A stretch of DNA of 54,456 bases, taken from the NCBI GenBank assembly GCA_963597395.1, contig CAVBPX010000008.1, forward strand, positions 1 to 54,456, given 5' to 3'. A program made the translations under genes and the position numbers. Origin of the DNA: Hallerella sp963597395. Lineage in GTDB: Bacteria > Fibrobacterota > Fibrobacteria > Fibrobacterales > Fibrobacteraceae. The notes under the pieces were generated by a model, which made no database searches, was not told the DNA's origin, and saw nothing but the letters and a program-made list of their open reading frames with translations. Below, in pieces: positions 15,691 through 23,323 of the stretch. Numbering within the stretch: the stretch's first letter is position 1; the number at the start of each line of letters is the position of its first letter.

Positions 15691-16116
15691 CGTTCCTCGC
15701 GTTCAGATTCGTCGCCCCGGCCGGTCGAGCCGTCGGGGAGGCAGGCCTGCCCTGAGTCGCGGTCGGGTCCCTTGCGGGTGCCCGCGACCGGGGCGGTTTG
15801 GTCGTTGCCGTTGCCTTGGGCAAAGACCCGTTCAGATTCGTCGCCCCGTATCGGCCCGGGACAACGGCCTCGGCGGTTTCCCGCCTCCCTCGCCCGGCCG
15901 TCGATAGTTATCAACGATGTGGTGTGGCCGGGTCCGGTTCCTTAGTCCTTCGCCCGGGGAGTCGAACCCCGCGGAACCCCTACCAGATGGGGCTCCGGAA
16001 ACCGTCCGGGAGGATGGCGGGCGGTTTTGGTCCATGCCCGAGGGACTTGCGGACGTAGCGGCATTCGGAGAATGCTCCCCGCCTTGCGGTTGGGGGCGTC
16101 CGCGGCTTTGCCGAGC
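15691..16116. other. 426-bp gap in the early operon with repeats and a tRNA-like arm
   Basis: No convincing gene is seen. A 17-nt direct repeat (TTCAGATTCGTCGCCCC) occurs near 15701 and again near 15831. On the minus strand around 15950-15975 the sequence reads GGGGTTCGACTCCCC, a typical tRNA T-arm, but no matching acceptor or D-arm was found. Open frames here are short and of skewed composition. The gap may hold an RNA, a regulatory region or decayed sequence. Confidence 0.4.
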
Positions 16117-16605
16117 TTAGTAGCTGCGGACGAGCGTGTCCGCCTTCTTCTTGATCTCGATGAAGTCGGCGAATTCGCTCTCGAAGCGTTCCTTGTCGAT
16201 TCCCATCGCCGCCATGGCGTCCTTGGCGGAGATGGTGAGGCGGGTGCGGAGCGCTCCGTCGTTGTATCCGAGGAGGATGGCCTCGCTGATGAGGCCGTCC
16301 GTATCCTTCACGCTCACGGTGCTTCCGGTGTTGCGGAGCTTGAACCCGTCGGTCACGTCGCCACGGTCCTCGAAGTAGCGGCCCTCCGCGGACTTCACCG
16401 CGTCGGAGATGGCCTTGCCCAGGTCCGTAAGCTTGTCCGCGAAGACCTGCAGGTCGTGCACGTCCTTCGCGATGCCTTCCAGTGCGGAGGTTTCCTTTTC
16501 GCCGCGCGCCACGGCGCAGCAGGAGGCGAACGCGGCCTTGAGGGCCTCGCCGTCGATGTTGTCGATGATGGTCCGTTCGTCCATCGTCACGAGTGTCTTT
16601 GCCAT
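16117..16605 (-). CDS. Phage hypothetical protein beside RecT
   Basis: A 162-residue, mixed alpha/beta, acidic protein I do not recognise. It lies immediately downstream of the Bet/RecT gene, the place where an exonuclease or accessory recombination protein often sits, but it shows no nuclease motif. No membrane segment. AAGGA-type ribosome-binding sequence precedes the ATG at 16605. Confidence 0.7.
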   Translation of the reverse strand: MAKTLVTMDERTIIDNIDGEALKAAFASCCAVARGEKETSALEGIAKDVHDLQVFADKLTDLGKAISDAVKSAEGRYFEDRGDVTDGFKLRNTGSTVSVKDTDGLISEAILLGYNDGALRTRLTISAKDAMAAMGIDKERFESEFADFIEIKKKADTLVRSY

Positions 16606-16653
16606 TTTGGTTTTTCCTTTTTGAATGTGGATATGTTCGTTGTTTGTGGATTG

Positions 16654-17745
16654 TTAGAAGGGGAGGTTCGGGTCGGCGTCGTCGGGGAGGGCGCGGAGTT
16701 CGCCGGTCACCTTGCGGATGACGGCGGCGTCCTCGGGGACGGCCTCCAGGGAGTCCGCGCCGTTGTTCTTCAGCACGGCGAGCACCTGTTCGACGTCCTT
16801 CATGGCCATGGCGTTCTTGGCCCATGCGACGAAGTTCCGCTTCATCTCGGCGGGGTCGCGCGCGGGCCTTGCGGAGGCCTTCGGGGCTTCCGGGACGGGA
16901 ACCGGCGCGGGCTTGGGGGCTTCCGCGGGCTTCGGAGCCGGTGCGGGCGCGGGCTTGTCGAGGGCGTCGAAGTCCACGACGAGCTCGGCGTCCTGGGCCT
17001 TCGCGGCCTTCTTCGCCGTCTTCTTCGGTGCGGCCCTGGGCGCTTCCGGCGCGGGCTTGGTGGGTTCCTGTGCGGGAGCCGGTTCGGCCTTGGGGGCGGG
17101 CCTTGTCTGGACCGGAGCGCGGGCGGGGACGCCCTCGGGCGTATCGGGGGACGGCTCGGTTATGCGGTCCGGCAGTTCGTCGGACGTGTAGGGCATCCCG
17201 CCGAACTCGACCGGGAACGCCTTCCGGAACGCGTTCGCGATGGCGACCTTCTTCAGCATCAGACGCGGCTTCTCCTTCCACATCTTGTTTCCCTGGTTGA
17301 ACTCGTCGAAGAAGACCTCCTCGACGACCGGGTGGTTCCGGTCCTTCCGGAAGACGGTGCAGACGCAGGAGAAGTCCCCGTCCGGCACCACGACCTCCTT
17401 CGTGTATTCGCCGAACTTCCCCTGCTGCGTTATCCGCTCGCGCTTGATGCCGCCGCGGAACTCGACGGAGAAGCCGTCGTAGTTCGGGTTCATCTCGGCG
17501 CGCTTGAGGTACGTCTCGTAGCCCGTCACGATGGACATGTTCGTCGTCCCGCTCTTCGTGTCGTTGTAGGTCACGGCGTAGACCTCGCGCTTCCAGGGGT
17601 TGAGGCCGAAGGTCCCCGCGACGGCGAGGAACTGGCGGCGCTGCGCCTGCGTCAGGTTCTGGTTGAGGCTCTCGAGGTATTCGAGAAGGAGCTTCTCGGT
17701 GACCTCGGTTCCGTCCTTGCGGACTTCGGCGATTTCGTTGCTCAT
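16654..17745 (-). CDS. Bet/RecT single-strand annealing protein
   Basis: A 363-residue protein. Residues 1-190 match the RecT/Bet family: FLAVAGTFGLNPWKREVYAVTYND, MSIVTGYETYLKRAEMNPNYDGF, PRLMLKKVAIANAFRKAFP, GGMPYTSDEL. It anneals complementary single strands during phage recombination. From about 190 to 290 it is a Pro/Ala-rich linker, then a second small helical domain (RDPAEMKRNFVAWAKNAMAMKDVEQVLAVL). The last residues, DDADPNLPF, resemble the SSB tail, an unusual feature for a RecT. The operon partner Ssb ends DSDDLPF. Confidence 0.88.
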   Translation of the reverse strand: MSNEIAEVRKDGTEVTEKLLLEYLESLNQNLTQAQRRQFLAVAGTFGLNPWKREVYAVTYNDTKSGTTNMSIVTGYETYLKRAEMNPNYDGFSVEFRGGIKRERITQQGKFGEYTKEVVVPDGDFSCVCTVFRKDRNHPVVEEVFFDEFNQGNKMWKEKPRLMLKKVAIANAFRKAFPVEFGGMPYTSDELPDRITEPSPDTPEGVPARAPVQTRPAPKAEPAPAQEPTKPAPEAPRAAPKKTAKKAAKAQDAELVVDFDALDKPAPAPAPKPAEAPKPAPVPVPEAPKASARPARDPAEMKRNFVAWAKNAMAMKDVEQVLAVLKNNGADSLEAVPEDAAVIRKVTGELRALPDDADPNLPF

Positions 17746-17766
17746 TGTTTTATCCTTTGTTATGGG

Positions 17767-17964
17767 TTATTGTTTTTCGGTGAAACTTTTGACCGGGCGG
17801 CGTTTCCGCTTCTGGTCGGCGAGGTATTCGTCGCGGAGGCGGCGGATGCGCTCGGCGTGTTTCCGTTCGTCGCGGATGGCGGCCTGGCGGGCGGCGTATG
17901 CGCACACGAGGACCCCGGCGAGGGCGACGGCGAGAAGGGCGAGGTAGAGGACGATGTCGTTCAC
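17767..17964 (-). CDS. Small single-span membrane protein
   Basis: A 65-residue product starting with GTG: residues 4-26 are one hydrophobic helix (IVLYLALLAVALAGVLVCAYAA), followed by a strongly basic cytoplasmic tail with RKHAERIRRLRDEY. The GTG overlaps the upstream SpoVG-like stop (GTGA). It may be a holin-like or membrane-anchoring peptide, but within the early operon its role is unknown. Confidence 0.6.
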   Translation of the reverse strand: MNDIVLYLALLAVALAGVLVCAYAARQAAIRDERKHAERIRRLRDEYLADQKRKRRPVKSFTEKQ

Positions 17965-18251
17965 TTGACGCCCACCTTTTCCGCGTATGCGGCGAGGAGC
18001 TCGCGTTCGACGGCGGAGCGGAACTCCGGGTCGGTCGGGTGGAACCACTCGCCGATGCTCTTCCCGTCCGTGACGATTTCGGGGTATGCCGCGTAGTAGC
18101 CGCGGGAATCCTCGCGAATCCTGATGCCCCGGACGCGGAAGCAGCGGTCGAACTCGACGTTCGCGAAGGCGAGGGTCTCGCCCTTCGGCGTGTGCCTGAA
18201 CTCGCCGGTGAGCCGCTTCGCGGGCTTCATCTCGATGGCGGTTATTCTCAT
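17961..18251 (-). CDS. SpoVG-like protein (copy 2)
   Basis: A 96-residue protein with the SpoVG order of elements: RITAIEMKPAKR, GETLAFANVEFDRCFRVRGIRIRED, GYYAAYPEI, GEWFHPTDPEFRSAVERELLAAY. It is shorter than copy 1 at 13037 and diverged, so the two are probably not a recent duplication. SpoVG-family proteins bind nucleic acids. Start at 18251 (ATG) overlaps the upstream stop. Confidence 0.72.
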   Translation of the reverse strand: MRITAIEMKPAKRLTGEFRHTPKGETLAFANVEFDRCFRVRGIRIREDSRGYYAAYPEIVTDGKSIGEWFHPTDPEFRSAVERELLAAYAEKVGVK

Positions 18252-18403
18252 TCGACGACCTCCCGGGTTCCGAGGGTGCGGAAGCGGAAACAGCGGTTCC
18301 CGGTCTCGGCGACGACGCGGAGGGCGTCCCTGAACGTGCCGATTCCCCACTGTTCCCACCCGCGGGCGGTCTTGATGCTGATCATTCCTTGGTTCCGTTT
18401 CAT
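18248..18403 (-). CDS. Small phage protein
   Basis: A 51-residue product beginning MKRNQGMISIKTARGWEQWG. ATGA overlaps on both sides and GGAGACCAGGA just upstream of the ATG support it. No recognised domain. Function unknown. Confidence 0.5.
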   Translation of the reverse strand: MKRNQGMISIKTARGWEQWGIGTFRDALRVVAETGNRCFRFRTLGTREVVE

Positions 18404-18717
18404 TCCTGGTCTCCTTTTGATTTTTTGGTTCCGAAGTCTCCCGGGCCGAGGGCGTTACCGACGCTCCACTTGCCGTCGCCCGCGATGAGCTTGTGCATCA
18501 GGAAACAGTTGGCGACGATTCGCCTGCGGTCCATGGCGTCGCGTTCGCGGAGATGGCCAGCGTCGTCCAGGACGGCTTCGAGGTAGTCCTTACAGGTGTC
18601 GGCAAGCGCGTCGAACGGGTCGGAGTCGAGCATCTCGAAGAGCCGAATTCGTTCCCTTACGAGTTCCGACACGGCGGCGACGTCCCTGCGGACTTCGTTC
18701 ACGTCGTTGTATTTCAT
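18400..18717 (-). CDS. Phage hypothetical protein
   Basis: A 105-residue, helical, acidic, unrecognised protein. It overlaps its neighbours by 4 bp each. No motifs identified. Confidence 0.6.
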   Translation of the reverse strand: MKYNDVNEVRRDVAAVSELVRERIRLFEMLDSDPFDALADTCKDYLEAVLDDAGHLRERDAMDRRRIVANCFLMHKLIAGDGKWSVGNALGPGDFGTKKSKGDQE

Positions 18718-19160
18718 TCTGCGGCCTCCGCGGGGATGCGTCCCCTGGCGATATAGTGGAGGCGGAAGTCGCCGGTCGAAAGCATGTACTCGCGAAGGGT
18801 CATCCGTTCGTCCATCGGCTCGGGGTTCCCGAGCGTGAGCCTTCCGTAAATTTCCCGGCGGATGTCGCCAAGGGCGCGGACGAGTTCGCGCTGGGTCGGG
18901 ATGTCGGCCCGGTTGCGGGCCTCCTCGAACATGGGGGCGATTTCCTCGGCCTTCGCGTTCACGGCGCTGGCGAGGGACTTCGCGACCTCGACGAGGGTCG
19001 AGTCGGAGAGCGGCTTTCCGGCGGCCGCGTATGCGATGCGGAGCTGGGCGCAGAAGCGCGCCTCGCGGTCAGACAGACTCGAGGCTTGCGACTCCGAGGC
19101 TCTCGCAAAGGGCGCGTTCTGCGGCTGCGGCTTCCGATTTTCTGTCGATTCTTGTTTCAT
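18714..19160 (-). CDS. Phage hypothetical protein
   Basis: A 148-residue protein with a polar N-terminus followed by a helical domain from about residue 30 (LSDREARFCAQLRIAYAAAGKPLSD). Not recognised. With the ATG at 19160 it overlaps the upstream gene by 92 bp, long for this operon, so a later start is possible, but no better ribosome-binding site is seen. Frame extension to 19241 is not supported. Confidence 0.6.
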   Translation of the reverse strand: MKQESTENRKPQPQNAPFARASESQASSLSDREARFCAQLRIAYAAAGKPLSDSTLVEVAKSLASAVNAKAEEIAPMFEEARNRADIPTQRELVRALGDIRREIYGRLTLGNPEPMDERMTLREYMLSTGDFRLHYIARGRIPAEAAE

Positions 19161-19830
19161 TTTTTGCCTTCCTGATTTGGGGTTGCGGTTTATGGTTGAT
19201 GGTTTCCTTTCCGGCGCTTTCGGCCATGGCCTGCGCCGCAAAATGGGCGGCGAGGCGTTCTTCCTGGGTAATTTTGTGCCCGTCCGGTGCGCGGCCTTCC
19301 TTGCGGCGGACGGCGAGGACTCGGCGGAGCTGGGCCGCGTGGTTCCTGTAACGTTCCGGGTCGTTCGCGAGGATGTCGCTTATCTCGTCGATTGCGGGTG
19401 CGACGTCGCCGTATTCGGCCTCGATGGCCGCAAGTTCGCCCGGGTCGATGAACACGTTCCCGTTGCGTCCGATTCCTTCCTCGCGTCCGGGCCGGGAGCA
19501 GGCTTGGGGAAGACCTGTCCCGGCGGGCGTCGAACCGCCGCAAAGAGGGAGAACGTCGGCGGATTTACCGGACGCGGTTGCGCTGTTTGGGTTCTTGCGC
19601 GGGCGTCCTCCGAGGACCCCGTAGGATGCATACCTGGTGCGGTTTCCCGCCATCCTGGCGAAGGCCGCTGCAACGAGGGAAGCCCCGAAGGAGTAACCTT
19701 CGGCATTCATCGTCTCCAGGTCGTCCATCGACTGACGAATGTCCGCGACAATGCCCGCATCGTCGAGCTTGCGGAAATGCCGGATGAAGTCGGCGAAGAG
19801 GACCTGCGACCAGTAGGCTTCCCTTTTCAT
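19069..19830 (-). CDS. Phage hypothetical protein (replication region)
   Basis: A 253-residue protein. The N-terminal part (MKREAYWSQVLFADFIRHFRKL) and the stretch GGRPRKNP resemble proteins of phage replication-initiation modules, but I cannot assign a family. The middle is low-complexity; the C-terminus is helical and ends in an Ala-rich basic region. It is the second gene of the early operon, overlapping the first by 4 bp. Confidence 0.65.
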   Translation of the reverse strand: MKREAYWSQVLFADFIRHFRKLDDAGIVADIRQSMDDLETMNAEGYSFGASLVAAAFARMAGNRTRYASYGVLGGRPRKNPNSATASGKSADVLPLCGGSTPAGTGLPQACSRPGREEGIGRNGNVFIDPGELAAIEAEYGDVAPAIDEISDILANDPERYRNHAAQLRRVLAVRRKEGRAPDGHKITQEERLAAHFAAQAMAESAGKETINHKPQPQIRKAKNETRIDRKSEAAAAERALCESLGVASLESV

Positions 19831-19988
19831 TTTTTCACGACCCTCGCGTGCTCGTGCTCGATGGCGAGCGAGATGGCCTCGGCCTGCGACACGCCGACGC
19901 CGAGCTTCTCGGAATAGGCCTGACGCAGTTCCGCGAGCTGTTCTTCCGAGCGCCGCAGAATCGGCTTTGTAATAAATTTTTCGTCCAT
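19827..19988 (-). CDS. Small possible ribbon-helix-helix protein
   Basis: A 53-residue product: MDEKFITKPILRRSEEQLAE, then two helices ending HEHARVVKK. A short basic strand followed by two helices is the plan of small RHH DNA-binding proteins, though this is inference. It is the first gene downstream of the strong leftward promoter, has AAGGA 8 nt before the ATG, and overlaps the next gene (ATGA). It could autoregulate the operon. Confidence 0.6.
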   Translation of the reverse strand: MDEKFITKPILRRSEEQLAELRQAYSEKLGVGVSQAEAISLAIEHEHARVVKK

Positions 19989-20025
19989 AATCAAAATCCT
20001 TGCGATTTTTCGTTTTTACATAACG

Positions 20026-20054
20026 AATCTAAACAAATCCATTGCGAAAGTCAA
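20026..20054 (-). promoter_or_regulatory. Sigma70-type promoter of the leftward early operon
   Basis: On the minus strand TTGACT (20049-20054) and TAGATT (20026-20031) are separated by exactly 17 bp, close to consensus. The first ATG of the operon follows at 19988. This is the best canonical promoter in the window. Confidence 0.75.
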
Positions 20055-20070
20055 GGGGTTTTCGTAATTT

Positions 20071-20122
20071 TTTTGCGATTTTTTATTTGTTCATGAATTT
20101 CCTGGCAAACGGGGTCTATATT
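20071..20122 (+). promoter_or_regulatory. Bipartite upstream element, copy a
   Basis: TTTTGCGATTTTTT is followed by TATATTTG, whose TATATT starts at 20117, 42 nt after the G of GCGA. It precedes the HsdR_N-like gene at 20145. Six more copies with 41-43 nt spacing occur between 26.6 and 33.9 kb. Confidence 0.5.
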
Positions 20123-20144
20123 TGCGGAAAACAAGGAGAACACT

Positions 20145-21206
20145 ATGGACCTTATTGATTCGCTGAAGGCGCTGGCCGAAAAATTCCGGACGGTCCGGGA
20201 CTCCGTCCGGAGTGAGGAAGCCACCAAGACGGCCTTCGTTCTTCCGTTCCTGCAGGCTCTCGGATACGACGTATTCAATCCCGCGGAGGTCGTTCCGGAA
20301 ATGTCCTGCGACGTGGGGATGAAGAAGGGCGAAAAAATCGACTACGCGCTCCGCATCGACGGGAATACGCAGATTCTTGTCGAGTGCAAAGCCTGGACGG
20401 AGAACCTGGACAGGCATTCCGGACAGCTGTTCCGGTATTTCGGGGTTTCCACGGCCCGGCTCGGCATCCTGACGAACGGTGCGAAATACCGGTTCTACAC
20501 CGACATCGACGAACCGAACCGGATGGACGACCGTCCGTTCCTGGAGCTCGACCTGGAGAACATCGACCCGGCGGCCGTGGAACAGGTGAAGAAGTTCTCC
20601 CGGGACGGGTTCTCCCCCGACGGGATTCGCGAATCGGCGACGGGCCTCAAGTATGCGGCGGACATCGAGCGTTCGCTCCGACGGGAGCTCTCGGCACCGG
20701 ACCCGGACTTCGTCCGGCTTCTCGCCAAGAAGACGTACCGCGGGGTGATTAGTCCGCAGCTCCTGGAGAGGTTCACCGCGTTGGTCCGTTCGGCCGCCGC
20801 GCGCATCGTTGACGGTGAAATTGCGTCGAGACTTTCCCAGGCGATGTCGTCTCCGTCGGAAACGCCGCAGGCGGCGGACGGGGATGAACCGAGAATCGTC
20901 ACGACCGAGGAGGAACTCGAAGGGCTCCGCATAGTCCGTTCCATTGCGTGCGAGGCGGTCCTGGCGTCAAGGGTCACCATTCGCGACACGGCTAGCTATT
21001 GCGGAATACTCCTGGACGACACTATACGGAAGCAGGTTTGCAGACTGTATTTCAATACTGCCAAGAAGCGCGTCGCGTTCCAGGAACCTGACGGGAAATG
21101 GAAGGAATTCCCGATTGGCTCGGTGGAGGACCTGTATTCGCTCAAGCCGAGAATCCTCGAAGCGGTGCATTCCGCGGACGGGAGCAGGCAGGGCGGCAAC
21201 CCATAG
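20145..21206 (+). CDS. HsdR N-terminal-like predicted nuclease
   Basis: A 353-residue protein. Residues 20-130 match the type I restriction R-subunit N-terminal domain: EEATKTAFVLPFLQALGYDVFNP, then KIDYALRIDGNTQILVECKAW, the D...ExK core of a PD-(D/E)xK nuclease, and a GILTNG strand. A helical region follows. The C-terminal 90 residues (RDTASYCGILLDDTIRKQVCRLYF) look like a separate small domain found with such nucleases. No helicase is attached and no methylase accompanies it. It may serve in defence against other phages or in DNA processing. AAGGAG precedes the ATG. Confidence 0.78.
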   Translation: MDLIDSLKALAEKFRTVRDSVRSEEATKTAFVLPFLQALGYDVFNPAEVVPEMSCDVGMKKGEKIDYALRIDGNTQILVECKAWTENLDRHSGQLFRYFGVSTARLGILTNGAKYRFYTDIDEPNRMDDRPFLELDLENIDPAAVEQVKKFSRDGFSPDGIRESATGLKYAADIERSLRRELSAPDPDFVRLLAKKTYRGVISPQLLERFTALVRSAAARIVDGEIASRLSQAMSSPSETPQAADGDEPRIVTTEEELEGLRIVRSIACEAVLASRVTIRDTASYCGILLDDTIRKQVCRLYFNTAKKRVAFQEPDGKWKEFPIGSVEDLYSLKPRILEAVHSADGSRQGGNP

Positions 21207-21215
21207 GAGGCAGCA

Positions 21216-21533
21216 ATGCCGTCGTTCGAAAAATTCCTAGCAAGGACGAAGCGCACCAAGGCGGACCTTCTCCGAGACCTCGACCTGGACCCGAAATCCA
21301 GCCTCATATCCGCCTACGTTTCCGGCCGCGCGATGCCGTCGTACGAGATGTGCGTGAAGCTTCTTGACTGCGGGATGACGGTCGAGGAGCTTTTCGGCCC
21401 GGAAATATGGGCGCAGGCGAAGGCGCAGGCGCTGATGGAGAGCGGCGACCTGGACCGGCTTTCGGACGTCCAGTGCCGCAGGATTGTGGAGATTGGGCTT
21501 TCCGCCCTCCGCAGGGAAGGCAAGGCTCCCTGA
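21216..21533 (+). CDS. XRE-like helix-turn-helix protein
   Basis: A 105-residue protein. Residues 5-55 form a helix-turn-helix (FLARTKRTKADLLRDLDLD, SSLISAYVSGRAMPSYEMCVKLLDCG); the tail has LSDVQCRRIVEIGLSALRREG. A frame-shifted relative with the same tail pattern lies at 33944. AGGAGG precedes the ATG, 9 bp after the nuclease stop, so the two genes are co-transcribed. It is a candidate repressor acting at the palindrome array 80 bp downstream. Confidence 0.75.
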   Translation: MPSFEKFLARTKRTKADLLRDLDLDPKSSLISAYVSGRAMPSYEMCVKLLDCGMTVEELFGPEIWAQAKAQALMESGDLDRLSDVQCRRIVEIGLSALRREGKAP

Positions 21534-21612
21534 TTCCGAGGAGCGCAAGCCCGCGCAGGACGATGCGTGCGCACCGCCGTTCCAGTTCGTTCATTTCAAT
21601 ATCCTCAGTTAA

Positions 21613-21680
21613 AACCCGTTGGGTTTCTTAATAACCCATTGGGTTTCTAAATAACCCAATGGGTTCAATCAATAACCCGT
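21613..21680. promoter_or_regulatory. Array of four AACCCrwTGGGTT-type operators
   Basis: AACCC motifs start at 21613, 21633, 21653 and 21674, a 20, 20, 21-bp period. The first three are palindromes (AACCCGTTGGGTT, AACCCATTGGGTT, AACCCAATGGGTT) and the fourth is a half-site. Two helical turns per unit suggests a cooperative protein or origin iterons. A purine-rich tract follows to about 21720. No gene lies between 21534 and 21755. Confidence 0.7.
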
Positions 21681-21755
21681 CCTTTTAAAAAAGAAATAGA
21701 AATAGGAGTAGAAATAGAAAAAGTACAAGTACCATTTCTATAATTTCAAGACTCT

Positions 21756-22010
21756 TCATTTAAATAGCGGGCGCGTACATTTAATTGGGGGTACGGGGGA
21801 TTTTTCCGCGCGCGCCGTCTTTCTTTCCTCGAGGCATTGCAAAAAGTACCGCAGGTTGCACCTCGGGATTCTCCACTGCCCGTTCTTCCTCTTCCCCGGC
21901 TTAAACCCCTCCAGCACTCCTTCGCGCAAAAAGCGCCGTATCGTCTTCGCTGAATATCCGCTCGCAAGGGCGAGCTCCTTCGGGACCAGGTACATCGTCT
22001 CGTCGTTCAT
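21756..22010 (-). CDS. Excisionase-like helix-turn-helix protein
   Basis: An 84-residue protein with a winged-helix pattern of the excisionase/MerR kind: MYLVPKELALASGYSAKTIRRFLREGVLEG, then GQWRIPRCNLRYFL. It is the only leftward gene among the rightward block. It lies next to the operator array, so it may be an excision or lysogeny regulator. Start at 22010 is the first ATG, with weak GAAACG upstream. Confidence 0.7.
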   Translation of the reverse strand: MNDETMYLVPKELALASGYSAKTIRRFLREGVLEGFKPGKRKNGQWRIPRCNLRYFLQCLEERKTARAEKSPVPPIKCTRPLFK

Positions 22011-22033
22011 CGTTTCTTTTCCTTCTTTGTTTG

Positions 22034-22068
22034 TTTTTTTTGTTTTCCCCAGCGAAATCCGCCGGGGT
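22034..22068 (+). repeat. T-run and hairpin repeat, copy 1
   Basis: A T-run followed by TGTTTTCCCC, AGCGAAATCC and GCCGGGGT. The same block recurs at 28772-28808. CCCCaGCG and CGCcGGGG pair with one mismatch, so it can form a hairpin. Here it is followed by other sequence than in copy 2. The remaining gap to 22221 holds a TATATT at 22171 and GC-rich sequence. Confidence 0.6.
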
Positions 22069-22221
22069 TCTCCGAATAACCTACAATCGCGGAACCTTTC
22101 CGGCGCGTCCCTTGATGGCCCGCGACGGCCCGGAGCGGACCGGGCGCTGTTTTCGGCCGACGGACGCGCCTATATTCGGGATGGCGGCGATGTCGCCGCC
22201 AAAAAAAAAAGGAGGGGGGCA

Positions 22222-22776
22222 ATGGCCACCTACAACAACGAAAACGACTCCTACGCCTCGAGGGGCGTGGGGAACGCCGGGCTTGCGCTCGGCATCATCG
22301 GGACGTCCCTCGCGTCGGGAATCCTGAACGGGAACGGTCTCGGCTCGGGCCTGTTCGGGAACTCGAACCGGGCGACGCTCGCCGCGAACGACGCCGTGAC
22401 GCTCGCCATGGCGCAGAAGGACGCGGAAATAGCGCAGCTCAAGGCCGACCAGGCGACCGACGCGAAGCTCGTCGAGGTTTACAAGGACCTCCGGGCGCAG
22501 GACAAGGCCCAGGACTCGGTCATTTCCGGGCTCAAGGACCGAATCGCGGCCATCGAGACGGCCTCCCCGCTCCGGGAGCAGATTGTCCTCGGCCAGGTGC
22601 AGGCCGTGGCGCAGTCCGTTGCGTCCGCGAACGCCCAGGTCCAGTCCCAGATTGCCGGCATCCAGGCGACGCTTTCCGGAATTACCAGAACCATCGTCCC
22701 GTCGGACGCGGTGTGCCCGCAGCCGATGCCGCTCCACAATTCCTGGACGGCCCCGACGGCCTCGTCCACGACCTAG
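22222..22776 (+). CDS. Phage coiled-coil protein
   Basis: A 184-residue protein. The N-terminus is Gly/Asn-rich (GIIGTSLASGILNGNGLGSG); residues 60-115 are a coiled coil with AQKDAEIAQLKADQATDAKL; the end has DAVCPQPMPLHNSWTAPT. Similar layouts, with a CPxPMPxYNSW-like end, occur in gut-phage proteins of unknown role, as far as I recall. GGAGGGGGGCA gives a strong ribosome-binding site. The downstream gene follows after 12 bp. Confidence 0.7.
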   Translation: MATYNNENDSYASRGVGNAGLALGIIGTSLASGILNGNGLGSGLFGNSNRATLAANDAVTLAMAQKDAEIAQLKADQATDAKLVEVYKDLRAQDKAQDSVISGLKDRIAAIETASPLREQIVLGQVQAVAQSVASANAQVQSQIAGIQATLSGITRTIVPSDAVCPQPMPLHNSWTAPTASSTT

Positions 22777-22788
22777 CGGGAGGCTCTC

Positions 22789-23118
22789 ATGGTTGCATTC
22801 GAAACCGCGGCGGCGGGACTCTTCTCGTTCGTTTCCGGGGACGTAATCCCTGCGATGCCGAACGGGCCGAGGAAGTTCGCCGCGTACATGGCCCTTGGCG
22901 CTCTCCGCCAGGACCCGGAATCGGCACTCGCGCCGTACTCGGCGTTCCTGAAGATGTCCGGCATCCTTTCCGCGGATGGCAGGGAAATCGACGAGGCGAG
23001 GCTGGAAACGGCGCTCGCCGAGGCGTTCGCGAACATGTCGACGGTCGAGTTCCTCGGGTTCACATTCACCGAACAGGACGCCGCGCGCCTCGTGCGCAGG
23101 GTGGCCAAGGGAGGCTGA
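22789..23118 (+). CDS. Phage hypothetical protein
   Basis: A 109-residue, helical protein with no recognised family. It has a hydrophobic N-terminus (FETAAAGLFSFVSGDVIPAM) and a compact helical rest (EARLETALAEAFANMSTVEF). GGGAGG precedes the ATG. It forms a small operon with the genes on both sides, ended by a terminator at 23324. Confidence 0.65.
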   Translation: MVAFETAAAGLFSFVSGDVIPAMPNGPRKFAAYMALGALRQDPESALAPYSAFLKMSGILSADGREIDEARLETALAEAFANMSTVEFLGFTFTEQDAARLVRRVAKGG

Positions 23119-23119
23119 C

Positions 23120-23311
23120 ATGGACGAACTGGTGGAATTCGCCGAGAAGGCGTTCGAGGCGAGACTCGAGGGCCTCCGGGAGGAATCGGCGAGGAACGGG
23201 AACGAGTTCTCCTGCCGCGACCAGCTGGAGGAGGCGCTTTCCTGCGTCAGGGGGCTCAAGGCGACGGTCCGCATCCGGGAGATGCGCTCCGGCTCCGCCG
23301 CGAGGCGATGA
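23120..23311 (+). CDS. Small phage protein
   Basis: A 63-residue charged helical product (MDELVEFAEKAFEARLEGLR). GGAGG precedes the ATG, which comes 1 bp after the upstream stop. Function unknown. Confidence 0.55.
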   Translation: MDELVEFAEKAFEARLEGLREESARNGNEFSCRDQLEEALSCVRGLKATVRIREMRSGSAARR

Positions 23312-23323
23312 CCGAAGGCTCCG

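Noticed and set aside
15945..15990. A second tRNA gene
   Set aside because: Only the T-arm is tRNA-like; no acceptor or D-arm pairing could be found, and the anticodon-like loop is not standard.
16027..18096. 689-codon rightward frame opposite the recT region
   Set aside because: Lies opposite recT and the SpoVG-like gene, which have clear domains and coupled starts.
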